A program made the position numbers and the translations under genes. The notes beneath the pieces were generated by a model. The model had not been told where the DNA came from, made no database searches, and was given only the letters and a program-made list of their open reading frames with translations. 64,000 bases of DNA from JBGQOJ01 sp052119585 (lineage in GTDB: Bacteria > Pseudomonadota > Alphaproteobacteria > Rhodobacterales > Rhodobacteraceae), in NCBI RefSeq assembly GCF_052119585.1, contig NZ_JBGQOJ010000001.1, positions 186,001 through 250,000 of the forward strand. Direction: 5' to 3'. Shown here piece after piece: positions 53,430-63,709 of the stretch. Every line of letters begins with the position of its first letter. Position 1 is the first letter of the stretch.

Positions 53430-54938
53430 ATGGTAGCGCGCGCCTATACGGTCGCCTTCGAAGGGGTAGAAGCGCGCCTTGTCGAGGTGCAATGCGCCAT
53501 CAGCCCGGGTTTGCCCGCCTTCGCCATTGTCGGCCTGCCCGACAAGGCCGTGTCAGAGGCGCGCGACCGTGTCAGGGCCGCAATGACCGCCATGAGCATC
53601 GCCCTGCCGTCCAAGCGGATCACGATCAACCTGTCGCCTGCCGACCTTCCGAAAGAGGGCTCGCATTTCGATCTGCCTATCGCCCTTGCGCTATTGGCCG
53701 CGCTTGAGATAGTGCCGCGCGACGCCGCCGAAAACACTGTGGCGCTCGGGGAGCTGTCGCTTGACGGCACGCTTGTTCCGGTTATCGGCGCCCTGCCCGC
53801 CGCCATGGCCGCAGCTGCGGAAAACCGGACACTGCTGTGCCCGAAAGCCTGCGGAGCAGAGGCCGCCTGGGTCGGTGCAACGCAGGTCATCGCCCCCGCC
53901 ACGCTGGCCGAGGTCGTGCGGCATTTCACCGGGCAGCATGTTTTGCCCCCTGCCGAACCGGGCGAAGTATCGAGCCCCCCGTTTGCCCGCGATCTGCGCG
54001 ATGTGAAGGGACAGGAACGCGCGAAGCGGGCGCTGGAAATCGCTGCGGCGGGTCGGCATCACGTGCTGATGATCGGCTCTCCCGGCTCTGGAAAGTCCAT
54101 GCTGGCCGCGCGCCTGCCCGGCATCATGCCCCCCCTTTCCGCGATCGAGGCGTTGGAAACCTCGATGATCCACTCGTTGTCGGGGCTGCTGAACGAAGGC
54201 GGCATTTCCCGCAACCGCCCCTTTCGCGAACCGCATCACACCGCCTCGATGGCGGCGATTGTGGGCGGAGGGCGCGGGGCCAAACCGGGTGAGATTTCGC
54301 TGGCGCACAATGGGGTTTTGTTTATGGACGAATTTCCCGAATTCCCCCGCGCCGTTCTGGAAACCCTGCGCCAACCGATAGAGACAGGAACCGTCGTCGT
54401 CGCACGGGCAAACGCCCATATCCGTTATCCCTGCCGGTTTATGCTGGTGGCGGCCGCGAACCCCTGCAAATGCGGATATATGACCGATCCCGCCCGCGCC
54501 TGCGCCCGTGTCCCGCTGTGCGGAGAGGATTATCTGGGCCGGATATCCGGCCCCTTGATGGATCGCTTCGACCTGCGGATAGAGGTTCCACCCGTCGCCT
54601 ACACCGATCTGGACCTGCCCGAATCCGGCGATAGTTCCGGTGTGGTGGCTGCCCGCGTGGCAGACGCGCGCGCGGTGCAGACGCTCCGATTTGCGGACCG
54701 GCCCGATATGCGGGTCAATGCGGATGCCGAAGGCGCGGTGCTTGACCAGATCGCAACGCCGGATGCAGAAGGTCGGGCGCTGCTGTTGAAAGTCGCCGAA
54801 CGGTTCGGCCTTTCGGCGCGCGGCTATCACAGGGTGTTGCGGGTCGCGCGAACAATTGCTGACCTCGACGGCAGCGCTTCGGTGCGGCACCCGCATGTGG
54901 CAGAGGCGGTGGGTTACCGCCTCGCCACAAGCGATTAG
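53430..54938 (+). CDS. comM: YifB/ComM-family Mg-chelatase-like AAA+ ATPase
   Basis: 502 residues. Hexameric helicase that promotes branch migration during natural transformation. N-terminal Lon-like domain (VEVQCAISPGLPAFAIVGLPDKAVSEARDRV), then AAA+ module with Walker A GSPGSGKSM, Walker B LFMDEFPEF and a zinc-like NPCKCGYMTDPARACAR segment, and the C-terminal helical domain ending in the usual YHRVLRVARTIADL. Full length. Convergent with gshB with a four-base overlap. Confidence 0.92.
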   Translation: MVARAYTVAFEGVEARLVEVQCAISPGLPAFAIVGLPDKAVSEARDRVRAAMTAMSIALPSKRITINLSPADLPKEGSHFDLPIALALLAALEIVPRDAAENTVALGELSLDGTLVPVIGALPAAMAAAAENRTLLCPKACGAEAAWVGATQVIAPATLAEVVRHFTGQHVLPPAEPGEVSSPPFARDLRDVKGQERAKRALEIAAAGRHHVLMIGSPGSGKSMLAARLPGIMPPLSAIEALETSMIHSLSGLLNEGGISRNRPFREPHHTASMAAIVGGGRGAKPGEISLAHNGVLFMDEFPEFPRAVLETLRQPIETGTVVVARANAHIRYPCRFMLVAAANPCKCGYMTDPARACARVPLCGEDYLGRISGPLMDRFDLRIEVPPVAYTDLDLPESGDSSGVVAARVADARAVQTLRFADRPDMRVNADAEGAVLDQIATPDAEGRALLLKVAERFGLSARGYHRVLRVARTIADLDGSASVRHPHVAEAVGYRLATSD

Positions 54939-55876
54939 GCGCGCTTTGCTTCGATCACATGCCAGATTTTTTCGGCGATATTGACGCCATCAAACCGCTC
55001 GAGTTCCTGAATGCCGGTGGGCGAGGTCACATTGATCTCTGTCAGATAGTCGCCGATCACGTCGATCCCGACAAAGATCTGCCCCTTTTCACGCAGCGTG
55101 GGCCCGATTGCCTCGCAAATCTCCAGATCCCGCGCCGTCAGGCCAACCTTTTCCGGGCGTCCGCCAACATGCATGTTCGACCGCGTTTCTCCGGTGGCAG
55201 GCACCCTGTTGATTGCGCCTACAGGCTCGCCATTTACAAGGATGACGCGCTTGTCACCATTTGACACATCGGGCAGGAACTTTTGCACAATCAACGGTTC
55301 TTGACTTAACCCGGTAAACATCTCGTGCAACGACGCAAGATTGCGGTCGCTCGGGTCAAGCCTGAACACACCCGCGCCACCATTCCCGTAAAGCGGCTTC
55401 AGGATTATGTCGCCGTGTTCCGCCTTGAAGTTGCGGATCGTCTGAAGGTCGCGCGCGATTGTCGTTGGCGGAATAAGGTCGGGAAACTGAAGCACCAAAA
55501 GCTTTTCAGGATAGTTCCGCACCCAAAAGGGATCATTCACCACAAGGGTCTTCGGATGGATCATGTCCAGAAGATGCGTCGTCGTAATATACCCCATGTC
55601 GAACGGTGGGTCTTGCCGGAGCCAGACCACATCCCAGTCGCCAAGGTCGACTTCCTGTTCCGTCCCAAGCGTAAAATGGTCGCCCTTGACGCGCCGCACC
55701 TCCAATGGCCATCCCCGTGCGGTAATCCGCCCGTTCTGGAAGGCAAGTTTGTCCGGAGTGTAATAGAACAACGTGTGCCCGCGCTGCTGCGCTTCCTCGG
55801 CGATGCGGAACGTGCTGTCCGCGTCAATATTGATCGGACCAATCGGGTCCATCTGGAATGCAACTTTAAGCGACAT
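54935..55876 (-). CDS. gshB: Glutathione synthetase
   Basis: 313 residues. Joins gamma-glutamylcysteine and glycine using ATP. ATP-grasp fold: FQMDPIGPINIDADSTF start, GGRPEKVGLTARD and the substrate-binding GIDVIGDYLTEINVTSPTGI near the C-terminus. Full length. Stop overlaps the comM stop on the other strand. Confidence 0.94.
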   Translation of the reverse strand: MSLKVAFQMDPIGPINIDADSTFRIAEEAQQRGHTLFYYTPDKLAFQNGRITARGWPLEVRRVKGDHFTLGTEQEVDLGDWDVVWLRQDPPFDMGYITTTHLLDMIHPKTLVVNDPFWVRNYPEKLLVLQFPDLIPPTTIARDLQTIRNFKAEHGDIILKPLYGNGGAGVFRLDPSDRNLASLHEMFTGLSQEPLIVQKFLPDVSNGDKRVILVNGEPVGAINRVPATGETRSNMHVGGRPEKVGLTARDLEICEAIGPTLREKGQIFVGIDVIGDYLTEINVTSPTGIQELERFDGVNIAEKIWHVIEAKRA

Positions 55877-55939
55877 CTGGCGGCCTCCGTTTCAGACGTC
55901 CCTTACATGACCCAGAGACGGCAGCGGTGCAATGCCTGC

Positions 55940-56289
55940 CTATTGTCCGAACGCGTTTTCCAGTATTTCGATCTTGCCGATAGCATCGACAAGAGCCACG
56001 TCAAACCGCAAATCGGTGTCTTGTCCCATAGGCTCTCCTGCGATGAACTCGGAGGCGGATGCATAGATCCTGTCCATTTGACGACGCGACACTCTTTCGG
56101 CGGCCCGGGCAATGCTTTTGCTTTTCTTTACCTCGATGAACACAACGGTATTCCCGTCGCGCGCGATCAGGTCGATTTCTCCGCCCGATCCACGCCAGCG
56201 ACGCCCGGCAATCGGACATCCGCGCCGCGCATAGTGGTCAGCGACAGAAATTTCTGCATTCAAACCGGCATGGTAGCCGACAGATCCGC

Positions 56290-56293
<4 letters not shown>
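55940..56293 (-). CDS. yraN: YraN/UPF0102 family protein
   Basis: 117 residues. Restriction-endonuclease-like fold: GGEIDLIARDGNTVVFIEVKK is the conserved catalytic-looking core (E-D-ExK). Function not settled. Overlaps rsmI (56290-56293), the usual yraN-rsmI pairing. Confidence 0.9.
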
Positions 56294-57150
<857 letters not shown>

Positions 57151-57242
57151 GACTCGACCCGCCCTTTTTGACGTTTATTATGAAGATTGAAGCGCTCAGG
57201 CCTTTTAGCCACATATCAGCGCACGAGGGAGTTAAATTTGTC

Positions 57243-58442
57243 ATGTTTTCCTATTTGAATACGACCCGCGTTCCGCGCATCCGACAGGTGGCCAGCCGGT
57301 TGACTGTTGTTTTATCAATGGTCTGGCTCGCCGCATGCGAGCCTGTGGCCATAGGCACAGGCAATAACGGCGGCCCGACCATCAACACCAGAGACGCCGT
57401 TCCGGTCGCCCTGCTTATACCTGGCGGGTCAAGCGACGCCGGCGATGCGATTCTGGCGAAAAGCCTGGAGAACGCGGCGCGGCTGGCCATATCGGATCTG
57501 GACGGAGTTCGAATAGATCTGCGCGTCTACAACACCGGATCGTCTGCGGCTGAGGCGGCTCAGGTCGCGACCCTTGCCGTGAATGATGGGGCCAAAATCC
57601 TGCTTGGGCCGGTTTTTGCCGAAGCCGCGAATGCGGTCGCTGTCGCTGTTGCGAACCGCAATGTGAACGTTCTGTCGTTTTCGAACAACACCTCGATCGC
57701 CGGGGGCAACCTGTTCGTTCTGGGAAATACCTTCGCGAACACGGCCAATCGTCTGGTCCAGTATTCGGCCAGACAGGGACGCGATAATATCCTCGTCGTT
57801 CAGGGAAGTAATGCCGCAGAACAGATCGGCGGACAGGCGATCCAACAAGCCATCGCCAATAGCAATGCAACGCTTGCCGGTGTCGAAAGCTATGAATTCT
57901 CGCAGGAAGGTGTGGTCAATGCCGTTCCCCGCATCGCCGCCCGCGTCAAGTCCAGCGGTGCCAATGCGCTGTTTTTCACCGCAGACAGTGCCGGGGCCCT
58001 GCCTTTGTTTGCACAGCTCCTTCCGGAAAATCGGGTTGATCCGAGCGTCATAAAATATATCGGCCTGACCCGTTGGGATATTCCCGCCGCCACCTTGGCC
58101 TTGCCCGGGGTTCAGGGCGGTTGGTTCGCCCTGCCCGACCCCAATATGACCACACAATTCAACGCGCGTTATAGCGCCACCTACGGGTCGTCTCCGCACC
58201 CGATCGCGGGCCTTGCCTATGATGGCATCGCCGCGATTGGCGCATTGGTCAAGGCGGGCAAGGCCAATGCGTTGACAACAGCCGCCCTGACCCAAGGGTC
58301 CGGCTTTGTCGGTGTGAATGGTATCTTCCGTTTGCGTCCCGACGGGTCTAATGAGCGGGGAATGGCGGTCGCCCAGATCCGCAATAATCAGGTTGTAGTC
58401 ATTGACCCTGCCCCAAGAAGTTTCGGTGGCGCCGGTTTCTAG
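57243..58442 (+). CDS. Penicillin-binding protein activator LpoA-like lipoprotein
   Basis: 399 residues from ATG at 57243 (GGGAG about 10 bases upstream; the frame is open further 5'). Lipoprotein signal with lipobox LAAC at about residues 36-39. The mature part is a type I periplasmic-binding-protein fold (VALLIPGGSSDAGDAILAKS, then GPVFAEAANAVAVAV), as in the C-terminal domain of LpoA; the N-terminal TPR domain of enteric LpoA is absent, as usual in Alphaproteobacteria. Outer-membrane activator of a bifunctional PBP by homology. Its 3' end overlaps the possible glnD start. Confidence 0.82.
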   Translation: MFSYLNTTRVPRIRQVASRLTVVLSMVWLAACEPVAIGTGNNGGPTINTRDAVPVALLIPGGSSDAGDAILAKSLENAARLAISDLDGVRIDLRVYNTGSSAAEAAQVATLAVNDGAKILLGPVFAEAANAVAVAVANRNVNVLSFSNNTSIAGGNLFVLGNTFANTANRLVQYSARQGRDNILVVQGSNAAEQIGGQAIQQAIANSNATLAGVESYEFSQEGVVNAVPRIAARVKSSGANALFFTADSAGALPLFAQLLPENRVDPSVIKYIGLTRWDIPAATLALPGVQGGWFALPDPNMTTQFNARYSATYGSSPHPIAGLAYDGIAAIGALVKAGKANALTTAALTQGSGFVGVNGIFRLRPDGSNERGMAVAQIRNNQVVVIDPAPRSFGGAGF

Positions 58443-61221
58443 TCCGGTCCAATCCCTGAACACCCGCCGCACGCCGGACAACATGATTTGTCCGGCGTGC
58501 GATTTGTTCGACCATGCCGCAGTGTCTGCCCGCATCGAGGCGGATATTGCGAAAACCTCGGATGCGCGGGAAATTCGTGCGGTCGCGGTACAGCACCTCG
58601 GGCTTGCCCGCAGCGCCGGAACCGAGGCCATCGAGGCGGCCTTTGCCAAAGACCCCGCAAACGCGCGTCCGACGGTGCGCGCCTATGCCTACCTGACTGA
58701 CTGCATTGTCGAAATGGCGCTGGATGTCGCGTTGCGTCACCTGCACCCCCTGCCCAGCCCGACCAGCGGTGAAAAGATCGCGCTGATTGCCGTGGGTGGC
58801 TATGGGCGGGCGGAAATGGCGCCTTATTCCGATGTCGATCTGCTGTTTCTGACTCCCTACAAGATCACCCCCTGGGCCGAGAGCGTGATCGAATCCATGC
58901 TCTACATCCTGTGGGATCTGCGCCTGAAAGTCGGGCATGCAAGCCGGACGATCAAGGACTCGATCCGGCTGGCAAAAGAGGATTACACAATCCGCACAGC
59001 CCTGCTGGAGCACCGCTATCTGGGCGGCGACCGCACATTGGCTGTGGAACTGCATGACCGGCTTTGGTCCGAGCTGTTCAACACCACCGGCGCTGAATTC
59101 ATCGAGGCAAAACTGGCCGAACGCGCGACGCGGCACAAAAAACAGGGCGGCCAGCGTTACGTCGTTGAACCGAACGTCAAAGAAGGCAAGGGCGGCCTGC
59201 GCGACCTTCAATCGCTGTTCTGGATCGCCAAGTATCTGCACCGCGTCGAAACCGTTGCCGAACTGGTGCGCCTGGGGGTGTTCACGCAGGACGAATTCAA
59301 CAGCTTCGACAAGGCCGAGACCTTCCTTTGGGCCGTCCGCTGTCATCTGCACCTGATCTCCAACCGGGCGATGGACCAGCTGAACTTTGACCTTCAGGTC
59401 GAAGTGGCAGAGCGGATGGGATACAAGGACCACAGCGGCAGGCGGGCGGTCGAGCATTTCATGCAGGACTATTTCCGTCACGCCACCCGAGTGGGCGAGT
59501 TGACCCGCATCTTCCTGACCTCACTCGAAGCGATCCACGCCAAGAAAGAGCCGATGCTGATCGGCCTGTTCCGCAGGCGCCGCAAGGTCAAGGACGGGTA
59601 TATCGTCGAACAAGGTCGCCTGAACGTGGCAGACCCGAAAAGCTGGCTGTCGGACAACCTGAACCAACTGCGGATTTTTGAGGAAGCCCTGCGCACCGGT
59701 CTGCTGCTGCACCCCGATGCCATGCGCCTTCTGGCGGCGAACCAGCACCTGATCGACGACGAAATGCGGTCCAACAAAGAGGCCGTGCGGATTTTCACCG
59801 ATCTGCTGTTGAAAAAGGGCAACCCCGAACGCGCCCTTCGCCGGATGAACGAGCTGGGCATTCTGGGCGCGTTCCTGCCCGAATTCGAGCCGATCGTCGC
59901 GATGATGCAGTTCAATATGTATCACCATTACACCGTCGACGAACACATCATCCAGTGCATCTCGACCCTTGCGCAGATCGAGCGCGAAGAGCTGATCGAG
60001 GAACTGCCCATTGCCTCGCGTATTCTGCATGACGGCGTGAACCGCAAAGTCCTGTATGTCGCGCTACTGCTGCACGACATCGGCAAGGGCCGCCCCGAGG
60101 ACCACTCTGTTCTGGGGGCACAGATCGCGCGCAAGGTCTGCCCGCGGCTTGGCCTTAAGCCAGAGGAATGCGACACAGTGGAATGGCTGGTGCGCTATCA
60201 CTTGCTGATGTCCGATATGGCGCAAAAACGCGACATCGCCGACCCCCGCACCGTGCGCGATTTCGCCAAGGCGGTGAAAACCCGCAAGCGGCTGGACCTT
60301 TTGACGGTTCTGACCGTCTGCGATATTCGCGGCGTCGGCCCCGGTACATGGAACAACTGGAAGGCCATGTTGCTGCGCAGTCTTTATAACGAGACCGCAT
60401 CGGCGCTGGAAACCGGGTTGGAAGACCTGAACCGCAGCGCCCGCGAGACCGAGGCAAAGCGTGATCTGCGCGAGGCGCTGGCCGATTGGGACAAGAAGGA
60501 TCTGCGGGTCGAAACGGCGCGGCATTATGGCCCCTACTGGCAAGGCCTGCCGACCAGTTCCCATGTGATTTTCGCCAAGCTGCTGCGCGACATCAAGGAC
60601 AATGAAATCCGCGTCGATCTGAAACCCGACATAGACCGCGATGCCACCCGCGCGTGCTTTGCGCTGGCTGATCACCCCGGAATATTTTCGCGGCTGGCAG
60701 GGGCGCTTGCGCTTGTCGGTGCCAACGTTGTCGACGCACGGACCTACACCTCGAAGGACGGGTATGCCACGGCGGTGTTCTGGATTCAGGATGCCGACGG
60801 ATCGCCCTATGAAACCGCGCGCCTACCCCGCCTTCGGTCGATGATCGACAAGACGCTGAAGGGCGAAGTGGTGCCCCGCGAGGCCCTGAAAGACCGCGAC
60901 AAGCTGAAGAAACGTGAGCGCGCCTTTCGTGTGCCCACCTCGATCACCTTCGACAATGAAGGATCTGAAATCTACACCATCATCGAGGTGGACACCCGCG
61001 ACCGCCCCGGCCTGCTGTTCGATCTGACACGCACGCTGGCCAATGCGAACGTCTACATCGCAAGCGCCGTCATCGCGACATTCGGCGCGCAGGCCGTCGA
61101 TACCTTCTATGTCAAAGACATGTTCGGGCTGAAATTTCACAGCGAGAGCAAACAGAAAGCCTTGGAAAAACGCCTGCGCGACGCGATCGAGCAGGCCGCC
61201 GAAAGGGCACAAGAGGAATGA
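58402..61221 (+). CDS. glnD: [Protein-PII] uridylyltransferase / uridylyl-removing enzyme
   Basis: 939 residues if begun at TTG 58402; GTG at 58426 or ATG at 58483 are alternatives, so the start is uncertain. Nitrogen sensor that uridylylates PII when glutamine is low and reverses it when high. Nucleotidyltransferase motif GGYGRAEMAPYSDVDLLFL (about 132-150), HD hydrolase motif LLLHDIGKGRPEDHS (about 557), then two ACT domains (near 755 and 865; DRPGLLFDLTRTLANANV). Full length. Overlaps murJ by four bases. Confidence 0.93.
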   Translation: MTLPQEVSVAPVSSPVQSLNTRRTPDNMICPACDLFDHAAVSARIEADIAKTSDAREIRAVAVQHLGLARSAGTEAIEAAFAKDPANARPTVRAYAYLTDCIVEMALDVALRHLHPLPSPTSGEKIALIAVGGYGRAEMAPYSDVDLLFLTPYKITPWAESVIESMLYILWDLRLKVGHASRTIKDSIRLAKEDYTIRTALLEHRYLGGDRTLAVELHDRLWSELFNTTGAEFIEAKLAERATRHKKQGGQRYVVEPNVKEGKGGLRDLQSLFWIAKYLHRVETVAELVRLGVFTQDEFNSFDKAETFLWAVRCHLHLISNRAMDQLNFDLQVEVAERMGYKDHSGRRAVEHFMQDYFRHATRVGELTRIFLTSLEAIHAKKEPMLIGLFRRRRKVKDGYIVEQGRLNVADPKSWLSDNLNQLRIFEEALRTGLLLHPDAMRLLAANQHLIDDEMRSNKEAVRIFTDLLLKKGNPERALRRMNELGILGAFLPEFEPIVAMMQFNMYHHYTVDEHIIQCISTLAQIEREELIEELPIASRILHDGVNRKVLYVALLLHDIGKGRPEDHSVLGAQIARKVCPRLGLKPEECDTVEWLVRYHLLMSDMAQKRDIADPRTVRDFAKAVKTRKRLDLLTVLTVCDIRGVGPGTWNNWKAMLLRSLYNETASALETGLEDLNRSARETEAKRDLREALADWDKKDLRVETARHYGPYWQGLPTSSHVIFAKLLRDIKDNEIRVDLKPDIDRDATRACFALADHPGIFSRLAGALALVGANVVDARTYTSKDGYATAVFWIQDADGSPYETARLPRLRSMIDKTLKGEVVPREALKDRDKLKKRERAFRVPTSITFDNEGSEIYTIIEVDTRDRPGLLFDLTRTLANANVYIASAVIATFGAQAVDTFYVKDMFGLKFHSESKQKALEKRLRDAIEQAAERAQEE

Positions 61222-62804
61222 AACCGATACGGCTCGTCTCCGGCTTCTTGACCGTCGGGGCATGGACCCTTGCCAGCCGCCTGCTTGGCTTTGTCCGCGA
61301 CATCCTGATTGCCAGCTACCTTGGCTCGGGCCCGATCGCCGAGGCGTTTCTGGTGGCATTTTCACTGCCCAACATGTTCCGCCGCTTCTTTGCCGAAGGC
61401 GCGTTCAACATGGCCTTCATCCCGATGTTCTCGAAAAAGCTCGAGGGCGGCGAGGATGCCAAAGGGTTTGCGCAGGATGCCTTTGCGGGGATGCTGCTGA
61501 TCCTGACGGTCTTTACCGTGATCGGCATCATCTTCATGCCCTATCTGGTGTGGATGATGGCCAGCGGTTTTGCCGGGGACGAACGGTTCGATCTGGCGGT
61601 GGAATACGGGCGCATCGCCTTTCCCTATATCCTGTTCATCTCGCTTGGCGCGCTGGTCTCGGGTATCCTGAACGCCAATGGCCGGTTTCTTGCCGCAGCG
61701 GCGGCCCCGGTCCTGCTGAACGTCGTGTTTATAATCGGTGTGCTGGTCGGGGCCGCCTTGGGGCGCCCGTCGTCCGACATGCTGGGCGTCGCGATGGATC
61801 ACGCGCTTGGGCTGAAGATCGGCGATACACTGGCATTTTCAGTCCCCATAGGCGGCATCGCGCAGCTTGCGCTGGTCTGGTGGGCGGCATCGCGTGCCGG
61901 GTTCCGCATGACACTGCGCCGTCCACGCATGACGCCCGAACTGAGGCGTCTGGCGATGATCGCAGCCCCCGCCGCGCTGGCGGGCGGCGTTGTCCAGGTC
62001 AACCTGTTGATCGGGCGTCAGGTCGCCAGCTTTTTCGACGGCGCAATTGCATGGCTCAACTATGCCGACCGCCTGTACCAGCTGCCACTGGGCGTCGTCG
62101 GCATTGCAATCGGCGTGGTCTTGTTGCCGGATCTGTCCCGCCGGCTGCGCGCGGGCGATACCGAGGGGGGGCGCGACGCATTCAACCGTGCGTCGGAACT
62201 GTCGCTGGCATTGACCATTCCCGCCGCCGTCGCGTTGATGGTGATCCCTGTTCCGCTGATCTCTGTCCTGTTCGAGCGCGGACGCTTCGGCCCCGACGAT
62301 ACGGCGGCCACCGCAGCCGCGCTTGCGATCTATGGCTTCGGCCTGCCCGCCTTCGTCTTACAAAAAGCACTGCAGCCGTTGTTTTTTGCACGCGAAAACA
62401 CCAAGGCACCGTTCTATTTCGCGCTTGTGTCTCTGGCGGTAAACGCAGGGCTCGCCATCGGTCTGGCCCCGGTTATCGGCTACCTTGCCGCCGCCCTTGG
62501 CACGACACTGGCCTCTTGGGCGATGGTGGGTCTGCTCTGGCGCGGATCGCGGGATATGGGAGAGGCTGCGACGCTGGACGACCGCTTCAAGCGCCGGATC
62601 ATGCGGATTATAGTATCGTCGGCCCTGATGGGCGCGTGCCTGTTCGCGGCAACACTTGCGCTTGGGCCGCTTCTGGCGGGCAGTGGGTGGCGCTATTTTG
62701 CACTTTTTGCGCTGATCCTGGTCGGCATGATCAGCTACGGTCTTTTCGGTCAGTTGACCGGGGCGTTCCGCCTGTCGGAATTCCGCCGCGCCTTCAAACG
62801 GTAA
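61218..62804 (+). CDS. murJ: Lipid II flippase MurJ
   Basis: 528 residues. MOP-superfamily protein with about 14 membrane segments: opening LVSGFLTVGAWTLASRLLGFVRDILIA and the AFLVAFSLPNMFRRFFAEGAFN motif typical of MurJ. Flips lipid II across the cytoplasmic membrane for peptidoglycan synthesis. Four-base overlap with glnD, a common pairing in this order. Confidence 0.94.
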   Translation: MKPIRLVSGFLTVGAWTLASRLLGFVRDILIASYLGSGPIAEAFLVAFSLPNMFRRFFAEGAFNMAFIPMFSKKLEGGEDAKGFAQDAFAGMLLILTVFTVIGIIFMPYLVWMMASGFAGDERFDLAVEYGRIAFPYILFISLGALVSGILNANGRFLAAAAAPVLLNVVFIIGVLVGAALGRPSSDMLGVAMDHALGLKIGDTLAFSVPIGGIAQLALVWWAASRAGFRMTLRRPRMTPELRRLAMIAAPAALAGGVVQVNLLIGRQVASFFDGAIAWLNYADRLYQLPLGVVGIAIGVVLLPDLSRRLRAGDTEGGRDAFNRASELSLALTIPAAVALMVIPVPLISVLFERGRFGPDDTAATAAALAIYGFGLPAFVLQKALQPLFFARENTKAPFYFALVSLAVNAGLAIGLAPVIGYLAAALGTTLASWAMVGLLWRGSRDMGEAATLDDRFKRRIMRIIVSSALMGACLFAATLALGPLLAGSGWRYFALFALILVGMISYGLFGQLTGAFRLSEFRRAFKR

Positions 62805-62870
62805 GGCATCCAAAGGGCGCACGCGCCGCGTGCGATTGTTTTGTCTCACGCCCTTCGGGCGCTCTGGGTG

Positions 62871-62932
62871 CGCTTCGCGCGAGGATATTTGAACCAAGAA
62901 GAACCTGTATGTTCTTCTCGGTCCAAATACTC
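62871..62932. repeat. Two inverted gene-end repeat copies between murJ and the rhomboid-like gene
   Basis: Plus copy CGCTTCGCGCGAGGATATTT then GAACCAAGAAGAAC (62871-62904); inverted partial copy GTTCTTCTCGGTCCAAATAC at 62911-62932. GAAGAAC pairs with GTTCTTC around CTGTAT. Lies between convergent genes. Confidence 0.72.
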
Positions 62933-62942
62933 AATCCCTGTC

Positions 62943-63629
62943 TTAGTTGCCCCGCACTTTCGCCAGAACATGGGTCCACCCCCCCGGACTGACCACAAAA
63001 GACAGAACAAATCCGGTGGCAAAGCCCGCCAGATCGGCGACCCATGTGTGGTCTCCGCCGAACAACAACGCAAAGATCAGCTGTATCCCCAGAAGGAACC
63101 CGATCAGCACGAAGGCACGGTTGCGGTTTTCGCCCAGCGCACCAAGCTTCATCCACATCAGGAAGGTGAAGGCCCCGATCAGGCCGTAGACTGCCGGATA
63201 TCCGCCGACGAGCGGTCGCGGGTCGCCGGTCAGCAGGCCATACGCCAGCGCACCGCCAATCGCCGCGCCAAAGAAGACGGTCAGCACCGCCCAGGCGCGG
63301 AACACCTCGCCCACCATCTTGCCAAGCGCCAGAAGGAACACGACCACCATGATGGCGTGGGTCGCGTTATAGTGGACAAAGGGATAGGTTATGAGCCGCA
63401 TCAGATGCTCCGGCGGAAATCGCCCGTTTTGCATCATCCAGTCAAATACGGTGTTCAGAAAGGCGTAATCCTGCATTGCCGTCAGGCGCCAGCCCACGGC
63501 CCCCGGACCGCCGATCAGTCCATTCGCACCAAGGCTGAGAACCGCTTCGATCCCGCCCATCACCATCACAAGGGCGACGATAACCGGAGGCAGCGGATTC
63601 AGCGGGGATTCGATCTTTGGCTCTTGCAT
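62943..63629 (-). CDS. Rhomboid-fold membrane protein lacking catalytic residues
   Basis: 228 residues from ATG at 63629 (AAGGGA 9-10 bases upstream); ATG at 63656 with GGGGG four bases before is the alternative. Six to seven membrane segments in rhomboid order. The catalytic features are missing: the usual GxSG serine loop reads GGYPAVYGLIGAF (Ser to Tyr), the TM6 His position reads WVADLAGFATGF (His to Asp), and the oxyanion Asn of HxxxxHxxxN is Val. So it is likely a pseudoprotease (like iRhom/DERLIN in concept), not a peptidase. Divergent from trpS. Confidence 0.8.
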   Translation of the reverse strand: MQEPKIESPLNPLPPVIVALVMVMGGIEAVLSLGANGLIGGPGAVGWRLTAMQDYAFLNTVFDWMMQNGRFPPEHLMRLITYPFVHYNATHAIMVVVFLLALGKMVGEVFRAWAVLTVFFGAAIGGALAYGLLTGDPRPLVGGYPAVYGLIGAFTFLMWMKLGALGENRNRAFVLIGFLLGIQLIFALLFGGDHTWVADLAGFATGFVLSFVVSPGGWTHVLAKVRGN

Positions 63630-63709
63630 GCAGGGTGTTCCCTTGGTTGACGGCATTGTCCCCCAGCGATAACCCTGCGGGACATATAAATCCAGACGGA
63701 GTAGGCATT

